Assembly (NCBI GenBank): GCA_963786765.1
Contig: CAWBAJ010000017.1
Location: forward strand, 56,605 to 120,604
Origin: DATKNA01 sp963786765
GTDB taxonomy: Bacteria; Actinomycetota; Actinomycetes; Actinomycetales; Kineosporiaceae
DNA: 64,000 nt
Direction: 5' to 3'
Numbering within the stretch: the stretch's first letter is position 1; each line of letters opens with the position of its first letter. Made by a program: the position numbers and the translations under genes. Shown here piece by piece: positions 56,173 to 64,000 of the stretch. Below the pieces are notes generated by a model. The model did no database searches. It was not told the origin of the DNA and was given only the letters and a program-made list of their open reading frames with translations.

Positions 56173-57246
56173 ATGTCTCCGTCCCCCGACTCGCCCATGC
56201 TCGGCCGCCGCGGCCTGCTCCTCGGCGCCGGTGCCCTCGGGGCCGGCGCGGCCCTGACCGCCTGCACGAGCAACAGCGCGGCGTCGTCCACCACGACGTC
56301 GTCGTCCACCGCAGCCGCCGCGGCCAGCGGCAGCGAGACGCCGGGCAAGGCCGTCACCATCGGCTTCTCGGCCCCCGCCGCGGACCACGGCTGGATCGCC
56401 GCCATCACGACCAACGCCAAGGACCAGGCGGCCAAGCACAGTGACGTGACCCTGCAGGCCGTCGAAGGCAGCAACGACGTCAACCAGCAGATCAGCCAGG
56501 TCCAGACCCTGATCGACAAGAAGGTGAACGCGCTGGTCATCCTGCCCTTCGACGGCAAGGCGCTGACCGAGATCGCGCTCAAGGCGCAGGCGGCCGGCAT
56601 CCCCGTCGTCAACCTCGACCGTGAGTTCGCCTCGCCGAGGGCGTCGCGGACGCTGATCAAGGGTGACAACTACGGCATGGGCCTCGCCGCGGGCACCTAC
56701 ATCGCCGCGCAGCTCAAGGCCAAGGGCGTGAGCAACCCGGTGATCGCCGAGATCCAGGGCATCGCCAACCTGCCGCTGACCCAGGACCGCTCCAAGGGCT
56801 TCGCCGACGCGCTCGCCTCCGCCGGGTTCAAGGTGAGCAACCAGGTGTCGGCCCAGTTCACGGTGGAGTCCGGCCAGCAGGTCACCGCGAACCTGTTGCA
56901 GGCCGCCCCGAAGATCGACGCCATCTGGAACCACGACGACGACCAGGGCGTCGGCGTCCTCGCAGCCATCAACCAGAGCGGCCGCAAGGAGTTCTTCATG
57001 GTCGGTGGCGCCGGATCGCTCAACGCGATGCAGGCCATCAAGGCCGACAACACCGTCCTCAAGGCCACGGTGACCTACCCGCCGAGCATGGCGTCGTCCG
57101 CGATCAACCTCGCGAGGCTCATCGGACAGGGCAAGGGCATGAGCGACCTGGTCGAGAACGAGGTGCCCGCCTCGATCACGCTGGCCAGCGCGACGGTGAC
57201 CAAGGACAACGTCGACAAGTACATGCCGCTGGGCTTCAAGTCCTGA
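56173..57246 (+). CDS. CUT2-family sugar-binding lipoprotein
   Basis: A 357-residue protein from the ATG at 56173. The N-terminus has a twin-arginine-like stretch and lipobox (MLGRRGLLLGAGALGAGAAL then TACTS), so it is probably exported folded or semi-folded and lipid-anchored. The periplasmic-binding fold of the RbsB type follows: KAVTIGFSAPAADHGWIAAI, LIDKKVNALVILPFDGKALT, GIPVVNLDREFASPRASRTL and IDAIWNHDDDQGVGVLAAIN. The ligand is a sugar or polyol and cannot be named. A 110-bp gap separates it from the permease, which may hold a processing or extra promoter site. Confidence 0.93.
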   Translation: MSPSPDSPMLGRRGLLLGAGALGAGAALTACTSNSAASSTTTSSSTAAAAASGSETPGKAVTIGFSAPAADHGWIAAITTNAKDQAAKHSDVTLQAVEGSNDVNQQISQVQTLIDKKVNALVILPFDGKALTEIALKAQAAGIPVVNLDREFASPRASRTLIKGDNYGMGLAAGTYIAAQLKAKGVSNPVIAEIQGIANLPLTQDRSKGFADALASAGFKVSNQVSAQFTVESGQQVTANLLQAAPKIDAIWNHDDDQGVGVLAAINQSGRKEFFMVGGAGSLNAMQAIKADNTVLKATVTYPPSMASSAINLARLIGQGKGMSDLVENEVPASITLASATVTKDNVDKYMPLGFKS

Positions 57247-57284
57247 GCCGGACACCGAAGGACGAGACGGCCGGGAGGAGCCGC

Positions 57285-58526
57285 ATGACTACGGACAAGC
57301 CCAGGCTCGGCGTGGGGATGGTCGGGTACGCGTTCATGGGTGCCGCGCACTCACAGGCGTGGCGCACCGCCGGGCGCTTCTTCGACCTCCCGTACCGGGT
57401 CGACATGGCCGCCCTGGGCGGGCGCACCGCGGACGCCGCCGGCGCGGCGGCCGACCGCCTCGGCTGGGCCTCTGTCGAGACCGACTGGAGGACGCTGGTC
57501 GGGCGCGACGACATCGACCTGGTGGACGTCTGCACGCCGGGCGACAGCCACGCCGAGATCGCGATCGCTGCGCTCGAGGCGGGCAAGCACGTGCTGTGCG
57601 AGAAGCCGCTGGCGAACACCGTCGAGGAGGCCGAGGAGATGACCCGGGCCGCCGAGGCGGCCGCGGCCCGCGGCGTCCGGTCGATGGTCGGCTTCAACTA
57701 CCGGCGGGTCCCGGCGCTCGCGCTCGCCCAGCGGATCGTCGCCTCCGGCCGGCTGGGGGAGCTGCGCCACGTGCGGGCGCAGTACCTGCAGGACTGGATC
57801 GTCGACCCGCAGTTCCCGCTGGTGTGGCGGCTGCAGCGGGACAAGGCCGGCTCCGGCGCCCTCGGCGACATCGGCGCGCACATCGTCGACGCCGCGCAGT
57901 TCGTCACCGGGCGAGCGATCACCGGCGTGAGCGCGGTGACCGAGACCTTCGTCAAGCAGCGTCCGCTGCTGTCGTCGACGTCCGGGGGCCTGGCGGCCAG
58001 CGGCGGGGCCGCCGACGAGGGCACCGGCGAGGTGACGGTCGACGACGCCGCGATCTTCACGGCCCGGCTCGACCGGTGGGATGCTCGGCGTCTTCGAGGC
58101 CACCCGGTTCGCGACCGGCCGGAAGAACGTGATCCGGCTCGAGGTGAACGGCAGCCGCGGGAGCCTCGCCTTCGACTTCGAGGCGATGAACGAGCTGCTC
58201 GTCCACGACGCCGAGGCGGACGCCGAGGTGGCGGGGTGGACCCGGATCCAGGTCACCGAGGCCGACCACCCCTACATGGCTGCCTGGTGGCCGCCGGGCC
58301 ACCTGATCGGGTACGAGCACACGTTCACCCACGAGGTCGTCGACCTGCTCGACGACATCGCGGCCGGCAGCGACCCGGTGCCGTCGTTCGCCGACGGCCT
58401 GCAGGTCCAGCGGGTGCTCGCCGCCGTCGAAGCGTCCGCGGCAGCGGAGAGCCGCTGGACCCCCGTCGCGGGACACACCACCGAGCCGGCCCAGGACGGC
58501 CGCGCCAACACTCACGAGGAGCTGAC
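57285..58526 (+). CDS. Gfo/Idh/MocA-family oxidoreductase, frameshifted
   Basis: The ATG at 57285 gives the Rossmann motif LGVGMVGYAFMGAAHSQAWR, then DIDLVDVCTPGDSHAEIAIA, the catalytic-type Lys in HVLCEKPLANTVEEAEEM, and GDIGAHIVDAAQFVTGRAIT in the C-domain. After an extra base near 58080 the frame continues MLGVFEATRFATGRKNVIRL and DGLQVQRVLAAVEASAAAES. About 410 residues is normal. The family oxidises sugars or inositols with NAD(P). Its end, just before the next start at 58529, needs a further small shift, so it is approximate. It is the first catabolic enzyme after the importer. Confidence 0.88.
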
Positions 58527-58528
58527 CC

Positions 58529-59535
58529 ATGCCGCGTCCGATCACCCTGTTCACCGGACAGTGGGCCGACCTTCCGTTCGAGGAGGTGTGCCGGCTGGCC
58601 GCCGAGTGGGGCTACGACGGCCTCGAGGTCGCCTGCTGGGGCGACCACCTGGACGTCGTCCGGCGCCGCCGAGGACGACGCGTACGTGCGTGACCGCAAG
58701 GACATTCTCGAGAAGCACGGCCTGGGCCTGTGGGCGATCAGCAACCACCTCACGGGACAGGCTGTCTGCGACGACCCGATCGACGAGCGGCACCACGACA
58801 TGCTCACGGATCGGGTCTGGGGGGACGGCGACCCCGAGGGGGTCCGGCAGCGCGCCGCCGAGGAGCTGAAGGCGACGGCGCGCGCCGCGCGGGCGCTCGG
58901 TGTCGACGTGGTCGTCGGGTTCACCGGGTCGAGCATCTGGAAGACGGTCGCGATGTTCCCGCCCGTGCCGCCGTCGATGATCGAGGCGGGCTACGCCGGA
59001 CTTCGCCGACCGCTGGAACCCGATCCTCGACGTCTTCGACGAGGTCGGGGTGAAGTTCGCGCACGAGGTGCACCCGTCGGAGATCGCGTACGACTACTGG
59101 ACGACGGTGCGCACGCTGGAGGCCATCGGGCACCGTGAGGCGTTCGGGCTGAACTGGGACCCGAGCCACTTCGTCTGGCAGGACCTGGACCCGGTGTCGT
59201 TCATCTGGGACTTCAAGGACCGGATCTACCACGTGGACTGCAAGGACGCGAAGCGGCAGGTGGGCAACGGCCGCAACGGCCGGATGGGCTCGCACCTGGC
59301 GTGGGCGGACCCGCGGCGCGGCTGGGACTTCGTGTCGACCGGCCACGGCGACGTGCCGTGGGAGGCGTGCTTCCGGATGCTGAACACGATCGGGTACGAC
59401 GGGCCGATCTCGGTGGAGTGGGAGGACGCCGGTATGGACCGGCTCGTCGGGGCGCCGGAGGCGCTGGAGTTCGTCCGGCGGCTCGCTTTCGACCCGCCGG
59501 CCGCCGCTTTCGACGCGGCGTTCAGCTCGCGCTGA
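58529..59535 (+). CDS. sugar phosphate isomerase/epimerase (TIM barrel), frameshifted
   Basis: The ATG at 58529 has GAGGAG upstream and gives MPRPITLFTGQWADLPFEEV then CRLAAEWGYDGLEVACWGDH. Later blocks in other frames are LGLWAISNHLTGQAVCDDPI, FAHEVHPSEIAYDYWTTVRT, FGLNWDPSHFVWQDLDP, IYHVDCKDAKRQVGNGRNGR and GPISVEWEDAGMDRLVGAPE. The Glu, Asp, His and Glu metal ligands of the xylose-isomerase-like barrel are present. Shifts are near 58660 and 59000. It probably isomerises or epimerises the product of the oxidoreductase; similar pairs occur in inositol and rare-sugar catabolism. Confidence 0.88.
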
Positions 59536-59944
59536 TCTCGAATCGCGGCGTCCCCCCGCCCGCCCGCAGCCGTTCCGACCCTTTGGGTGGGAATTCAGCG
59601 GGTGTGGAAACAGCCATGTCGGGGGGTCGCCGCTATTTCTCCTCCGCATTGGTATCAGCGGTACCACGTTGTTCCTCAAGCGATGAAGCGATAACGGAGA
59701 ATGTCTGATCGATCACGAACAGTGCCGGGAGCTGGTCTCAACGGGCGTAACTGTTGCGGTAAGTCACGACTCGTGACCGAGATGCCCCAATGTGCATAAG
59801 TCCTGATGAGGGGGTCGCACAAGACTCTGACCGTGTGTAAAGTCGCCAGCGTCGCGAAGGCGCGTCGGGGCGCAACGCGGTCGGGGCCGTGTGCTTCGTG
59901 GCGTCATCAGTCCGGTACTGCTGTCGACCACCCCCGGGGTAACG
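59536..59944. other. intergenic region
   Basis: About 400 bp without a convincing gene. It is more A/T-rich than the genes beside it, as a promoter region would be, and no clear hairpin terminator for the sugar operon is seen. Short open frames here are not protein-like. Confidence 0.5.
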
Positions 59945-60500
59945 ATGACCTGGCCTGGCCGCGTCCATGATGTCGTGGACGCCCTCCCCGATATCGATTC
60001 GATCAACCTGCGTGAATTGCTCCCTCGGTTGTCCCGGCTGTCCGTGCACGGCTTGGCGACCATGTACGAACCCCGCAGCCGGAGCTTTCCCCACACCCTG
60101 CGCGGCGGCGTCGGCGACTGCCCGCCCGTGGCGCGCGGGATGAGCGTGCGATACACGGCGGTCGCCGCCCTCGGGCTGTCCCGGATTGACCCCTCCACGG
60201 CTCGTGACGTGCTCGGGGGGGGCGACGTGGCTGCACTCCTGCCGGGCGTCCTCGGACTGGCCCTCGCCGGCCGCGACGCCGGCGCCCTTGCGCTCTCTGT
60301 GTGGGCCGCGCTCGAGATGGGCGACGCTCAGGGGGAGGAGGTACTCGCGCCGGCGGACCGGGAGCGCCTTTCCCGTGCGGTGGAGCGAGTGCTCCATCAC
60401 ACGCGCGCCCAGGAGCCCGCGCCGACCGTCGAGCACGCGTGGACTCTGATGGCGCTCCTCGCCGCCCGAGGGTCGTCAGTGGTAGCGGAACTCCCCGATG
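59945..60500 (+). CDS. unrecognised actinobacterial protein, cut off at the 60.5-kb junction
   Basis: From an ATG at 59945 (a GTG at 59891 is in frame): MTWPGRVHDVVDALPDIDSI, LSVHGLATMYEPRSRSFPHT, GMSVRYTAVAALGLSRIDPS and VEHAWTLMALLAARGSS. The alternating Ala/Leu-rich helices with conserved Trp resemble alpha/alpha-toroid proteins of the terpene-cyclase/prenyltransferase shape, but no catalytic motif is visible and I do not recognise a family. After about 60490 the frame becomes Arg-rich and unlike a protein, while another frame becomes an M16 peptidase. The real C-terminus is therefore missing from the window. Confidence 0.55.
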
Positions 60501-60530
60501 GGACCGAACGTCTCACACGAGACACTTCAC
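60470..60530. other. probable chimeric junction
   Basis: Upstream coding text is high-GC actinobacterial; downstream, starting at about 60498 in a different frame, an M16 peptidase begins in the middle of its first domain (SHETLHEVMYDRHRIRRWRI). Third codon positions shift toward A/T from here to the end. No repeat, tRNA or integrase marks the point. Confidence 0.7.
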
Positions 60531-62698
60531 GAAGTGATGTACGACCGGCATCGGATCAGGAGATGGCGGATCGGTCACGAATCGCAGCTCGCTGGATATA
60601 CCCGGCGCGATCTGTGGGATTACTACTCGTCGCGATACGTGCCGGAGCGGACTATCGTTGCGATCGTCGGGGCGATAGACGCAGACCGCGCAATCGACCT
60701 GGCCCGGACCGCCTACGGCGACTGGACTGCGGCACCTGGGGCGGTCGATCCGTCGCCGGAGGAGCCACCGAGACGTGAAGTGCGGGCTCGCACACTTCGA
60801 GGAGATGTCACTCGTGCCGAGCTGGCGCTGGGCTGGCGGACGGTCCCGGCTCTCGATCCCGACTCTTCAGCGCTCGATCTCGCGGCGGCGGTCCTCGGTG
60901 CCAGACAGGGAGTTGGCTCTATCGGCACCTGCGGGAGACCGGTATAGCGACCTGGGTGTCGGCGCACAACTACGCTCCGACCAGTTCGGAGTGATGAGCG
61001 TTTCCGCAGAGGTGGCTCCCGATCGAGTCGGCGCCGCGCTCGACGGTATCGCCGAGACGGTGACACGACTCGCGCTCCTGGGCCCGCGGCCGGAAAATCT
61101 CGAGCGCGCTCGGACGCTCACGCGGTCTCGGTGGGCCAGGCGCCTCGAAGAATCGATGGAGGGTAGGGCCGCGTCTCTGGCAGCGGCCGAGGCGTTGGAC
61201 GGTTACGAGTTTCTCGATGCGGGAGTACGCCGCCCTCGCGTCGGTCAGCCTCGGACGCGGTACGCGCGGACAGCCGCACGATACCTGCACCCGGATTCGG
61301 TCTCGGCGTTCTCTATCTCCCGCGCCAGGAAGGAATCGATCTCACCGCGGAGGAGCTCGAACGGGCATTCGCGGTGACGCCGCTCCAGAACGGAGCCGCG
61401 CCATCACCACTCGCCCCAAGCCGCGGGCTCCGGTGCGGGTTCAGTCGAGCCGGGATTCCGGTGTGCTGCACACGGCGCTCCCCGGAGTGGATCTCCTCGT
61501 CTGGAGAAAACCGGGCGTGCCGCTCGTGACACTCGGCATCTATGCACCCCGACGCCATCTCGATCCCCCATCACAGGCGGGGCTCGGCGCGTTGACGGCC
61601 CGAGCCTCGGTGCGTGGTGCGGGCCCCCTCGATGCAGGAGGCCTCGCGTTCGCCTTCGAGGGGCTCGGCGGAAGTCTCGCTTCCAGCACCGCGACGGACT
61701 GGGTCGGCTTCAACACGACCATTCTCGCGGAGCATCTCGGAGAAGCGGCGGAGTTGCTCGGTCTGGTCTTCTCGGAGCCCACCCTGGACGACGATTCGGT
61801 CGCGCTCGAGCGTGGGGTCATGGAAGAAGAAGCGGCCCAAGTGACGGACGACATGTTCCGCTATCCCTTCCAGCTCGCTTTCGTCGAAGGGTTCGGTGAG
61901 CAGGGCTATGGCCTGCCGGTCGCCGGTCTGCCGGCCACGCTTCCGACGATCACCAGTGCCGACGTTCGCGGGTGGCATCGGCGCGCGTTTCTCGGGGTGC
62001 GTCCGGCAGTCGTGGCGGTTGGCGATGTAGATCCGGAGCGCGCATCGGGGTTGCTCGCCGGAGCGTTCGAACGACGGGGCGTCGCGTGACCGCCGACGGG
62101 CTGGCTGCCGTAGCGTGGATCGGAGGGAATGGAGGCGAGGCGCCGAGCCGTATACGTGACGAGGGACAAGGCCCAAGCCGCGTTGGCGATGGCGTTTCCA
62201 GGCCCCTCGCGTCGAGACAAGGATCGCGCGGCGGCTGAGGTCTGGGCAGCGATAGCCAGTGGACTCGGCGGTCGTCTCTTCGAGGCGCTTCGCGATCGCC
62301 GATCGCTGGCCTACACAGTCATGGCGTCGGCGTGGGGGAAGGCCCGCGCGGGCGCACTCCTGTCGTACATCGCGACCTCGCCCGAGCGCGAGGATGAGGC
62401 TCGCGAGGAGATGCTCAAGGAACTGGACCGGTTCACTCGCGAGCGGGTGAGCGAAGGGGAGCTGACGCAGGCGATCAACTATCTGTCGGGGCAGGCGGAG
62501 GTGAGTCGTCAGAGCGGGAGTGCCATTGCCGGGGAGATCCTCGAAGCCTGGATCTCGGGTACCGGGTTACACGAAATGGAAGATCCGGCCGCGCGCTTCC
62601 GAGCGGTGACCGCGGATGACGTCCTCGGGGTCGCCTCCCGATTCCTCGATCCGACCCGCCGGGTGGAAGGCGTCGTGCGCGGCACGCGCTCGAGCTAA
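60498..62698 (+). CDS. two-domain M16 (insulinase-like) peptidase, N-terminus missing, frameshifted
   Basis: The first domain starts about 150 residues in (LAGYTRRDLWDYYSSRYVPE, RTIVAIVGAIDADRAIDLAR) and lacks the HxxEH zinc motif because of the junction. A second M16 domain follows (LLVWRKPGVPLVTLGIYAPR, LGGSLASSTATDWVGFNTTI, LERGVMEEEAAQVTDDMFRY, RGRLFEALRDRRSLAYTV-like text GGRLFEALRDRRSLAYTVMA, EGELTQAINYLSGQAEVSRQ). In that domain the place of HxxEH reads GLGALTARASVRG, so it is the non-catalytic type. Frame changes lie near 60910, 61225, 61290, 61430 and 62090. Such tandem M16 proteins are usually exported and degrade peptides. The stop at 62696 overlaps the convergent gene's stop. Confidence 0.8.
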
Positions 62699-63012
62699 GC
62701 GTACCCCGCGGCTCCCAGCCGCCGGGCGATCACGTCCATGCCCTTTCGCGCATCCGCCGGCGACCGCGCGGCAATATCCACGAAGCAGAGCCCCTCTGCT
62801 GGCGCCGTGTGAATGACGATATGTCCTTCGCGGCACAACAAGGCCACCACGGTGCTACCGGATCCATGCCCCACGGTCGGTGGCCCGTGCGCAGGCATGC
62901 CTACGGCGCCAGCGGCGGCGACAACGATTGCCGAAAGAGCCGCTCCGTCTGCCAGAAGGCCGCCGGGAAGCGCGGTCAGTTCGAGAGTTTGGTGGTTGAA
63001 TGCAGGGGACAC
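62695..63012 (-). CDS. S-adenosylmethionine decarboxylase-like protein lacking the pyruvoyl serine
   Basis: A 105-residue protein from a GTG at 63012 (VSPAFNHQTLELTALPGGLL). The block LLCREGHIVIHTAPAEGLCF then VDIAARSPADARKGMDVIAR aligns with the SpeD signature, which normally reads ESHISIHT; here the self-cleaving Ser is Gly (EGHIVIHT). Without it the pyruvoyl cofactor cannot form, so this is probably a non-decarboxylating relative or a protein with a new role. It has no visible indel and its stop overlaps that of the M16 gene (CTAA). Confidence 0.65.
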   Translation of the reverse strand: MSPAFNHQTLELTALPGGLLADGAALSAIVVAAAGAVGMPAHGPPTVGHGSGSTVVALLCREGHIVIHTAPAEGLCFVDIAARSPADARKGMDVIARRLGAAGYA

Positions 63013-63110
63013 GTGAGGGCCAGTGCGTCGGTCGGTCGAGGAGACTGACCAGAGTATCTTGCAGCCAGCTCACTACGGATGGCAGCAGTCGGTCCAGCAC
63101 CGGGAGCAAG

Positions 63111-63690
63111 GTGTCCGAAACTAGCCACCGCCTGAGAGCGGATCAAGACCGGCCTGCCTTTACCGTCGCCGATTTTCTGAGCGCGGTCAGAATCCCGCTC
63201 GCGATCGCCTTTCCCTTTGTGTCGAACACCTGGCGGGTCATCGTGCTGTGGCGGCCGCCGCCTCGGACTTGCTCGACGGTCAGCTTGCGCGGCGATTCGG
63301 AAGCTCCCGATTCGGTAGTGTCATCGACCCGGTTGCCGACAAGCTCTTCATGGCCGCGGCATTCGGCGTCGTGGCGCTGAGCGGCAAATTGGAGCCATAC
63401 GAGATTGTCGGCGTGCTCCTGCGCGACATCGTGGCGACGATCGCCTTTCTGGTGACGATTTTCTCCCACCGCCCACGCGCCATTCCAGCCCGGGCCGGTG
63501 GAAAGGCGGTCACGGTGGCCCAGGTGCTGACGTTGCTCGCCTTCCTCGCCGATTCGCCACGCCTGCGAGAGCTCGCGTGGGCCACGACGGCAATCGCCCT
63601 CTACGCAATCTGGGACTACTACCATGTGGCGCCGAGCGCCGCCCGGCGCGTCGGCGGAGGCGGCAGGGAATGGACCGGGGAGACGAAACG
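63111..63690 (+). CDS. CDP-alcohol phosphatidyltransferase, frameshifted
   Basis: From a GTG at 63111: SHRLRADQDRPAFTVADFLS, AVRIPLAIAFPFVSNTWRV, then after one extra base near 63250 SDLLDGQLARRFGSSRFGSV and IDPVADKLFMAAAFGVVALS. This is the full CDP-OH-P signature D-x2-D-G-x2-A-R-x8-G-x3-D-x3-D, whose four Asp bind two metals. Three or more membrane helices follow. The enzyme makes a phospholipid by joining a CDP-diacylglycerol-type donor and an alcohol. The 3' end is approximate because the frame runs into the next gene. Confidence 0.82.
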
Positions 63691-63691
63691 A

Positions 63692-64000
63692 GTGGACGTC
63701 AGATGGTCGACGGGACTGATCTTTACAGGTGGTGAGCCGGGTGGACCCCAAACGGTCGTGGATGGAGACAACGCATCGGCGCCCGGGCCGATGCTGACGC
63801 TTCTCCTGGCGGCCGCGAGCTGAGCGGCGCGGACGTCGTCAGCATACTCGAGAAGATGCGGGTGAAGCTGCTCGAGTTCCGGATTGAAGTCGCAGGAGAA
63901 CGGAGAGAAGAAGACCCTCGACGCTATACGGCGATCCACCTCGATTACCACTTGCGTGGCGAAGGGCTTGATGAGGCGAAGGCCTCACGCGCGATCGACC
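63692..64000 (+). CDS. OsmC-family protein, 3' partial, one frameshift
   Basis: VDVRWSTGLIFTGGEPGGPQ, PGPMLTLLLAAAS and then, after a shift near 63820, GADVVSILEKMRVKLLEFRI, EVAGERREEDPRRYTAIHLD and YHLRGEGLDEAKASRAID match OsmC/Ohr-type proteins. The expected redox Cys block (AAASCSGADV) falls exactly at the indel. Family members reduce organic peroxides using two Cys. The gene continues past the right edge. The start is uncertain: the GTG at 63692 is the first plausible codon. Confidence 0.75.

Overview
From base 1 to about 60.5 kb the window reads as one high-GC actinobacterial chromosome segment. The signs are strong G/C bias at third codon positions, many GTG starts, a group-2 truncated haemoglobin, mycothiol-type enzymes (an Rv2466c-like DsbA protein and an Eis-type acetyltransferase), a LytR-CpsA-Psr protein and a fused urease gamma/beta gene. 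The gene order pepN / Rv2466c-like / rpiB / nei ... tig / clpP1 / clpP2 / clpX ... valS / folC / DUF4233 is the order known from Mycobacterium tuberculosis (Rv2467 down to Rv2446c). Genus cannot be settled by eye. From about 60.5 kb to the end the DNA looks different: third positions are visibly richer in A/T, and the genes (a two-domain M16 peptidase without its N-terminus, an AdoMet-decarboxylase-like protein, a CDP-alcohol phosphatidyltransferase, an OsmC protein) do not continue the actinobacterial context. The contig is probably chimeric there.

Layout. 0-12.5 kb: SRPBCC protein, globin, NAD(P)-binding oxidoreductase, ECF sigma factor with a membrane partner, MscS channel, prolyl oligopeptidase, 4-alpha-glucanotransferase with an odd repeat, a perfect 30-bp palindrome, and two related tandem genes. 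12.6-22 kb: pepN, mrx-like, DUF429, rpiB, nei, eis, ureAB and ureC, all broken by single-base frameshifts that look like sequencing indels rather than decay. 22-30.5 kb: resolvase-like stand-alone protein, divergent gluconate permease and kinase, DUF4230, DUF2087, LCP protein and an exported amidase. 30.5-35.4 kb: a two-component system with ApbE, a STAS-like protein, a Ser/Thr-rich exported stub and a divergent exported protein. 35.4-38.5 kb: DinB-type protein, DUF6194, two hypotheticals and a PAP2-type membrane protein. 38.7-43.6 kb: two divergent tRNA genes, then tig-clpP1-clpP2-clpX. 43.8-52.1 kb: FG-GAP repeat protein, MFS exporter, valS, folC, DUF4233. 52.2-59.5 kb: a ROK regulator heading a CUT2 sugar ABC operon with two sugar-catabolism enzymes.

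How genes work together. Tig, ClpP1P2 and ClpX form the folding/proteolysis block. GntP and the FGGY kinase take up and phosphorylate a sugar acid such as gluconate. The ROK regulator, ABC transporter, Gfo/Idh oxidoreductase and TIM-barrel isomerase import and process an unidentified sugar or polyol. The most interesting unit is at 30.5-35.3 kb. The same direct repeat, (C/A)C(C/A)AG-N6-(C/A)C(C/A)AG with 11-bp spacing, lies 33-75 nt upstream of four starts: the response regulator, the exported stub, the STAS-like gene and the divergent exported protein. This suggests a self-contained two-component regulon with a flavin transferase (ApbE) whose usual FMN-binding acceptor domain is missing.

Quality caution: at least 18 protein genes contain one or more apparent frameshifts, including essential ones (valS, clpX, tig), and the foreign part beyond 60.5 kb has them too. 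Frame-dependent conclusions should be read with that in mind.
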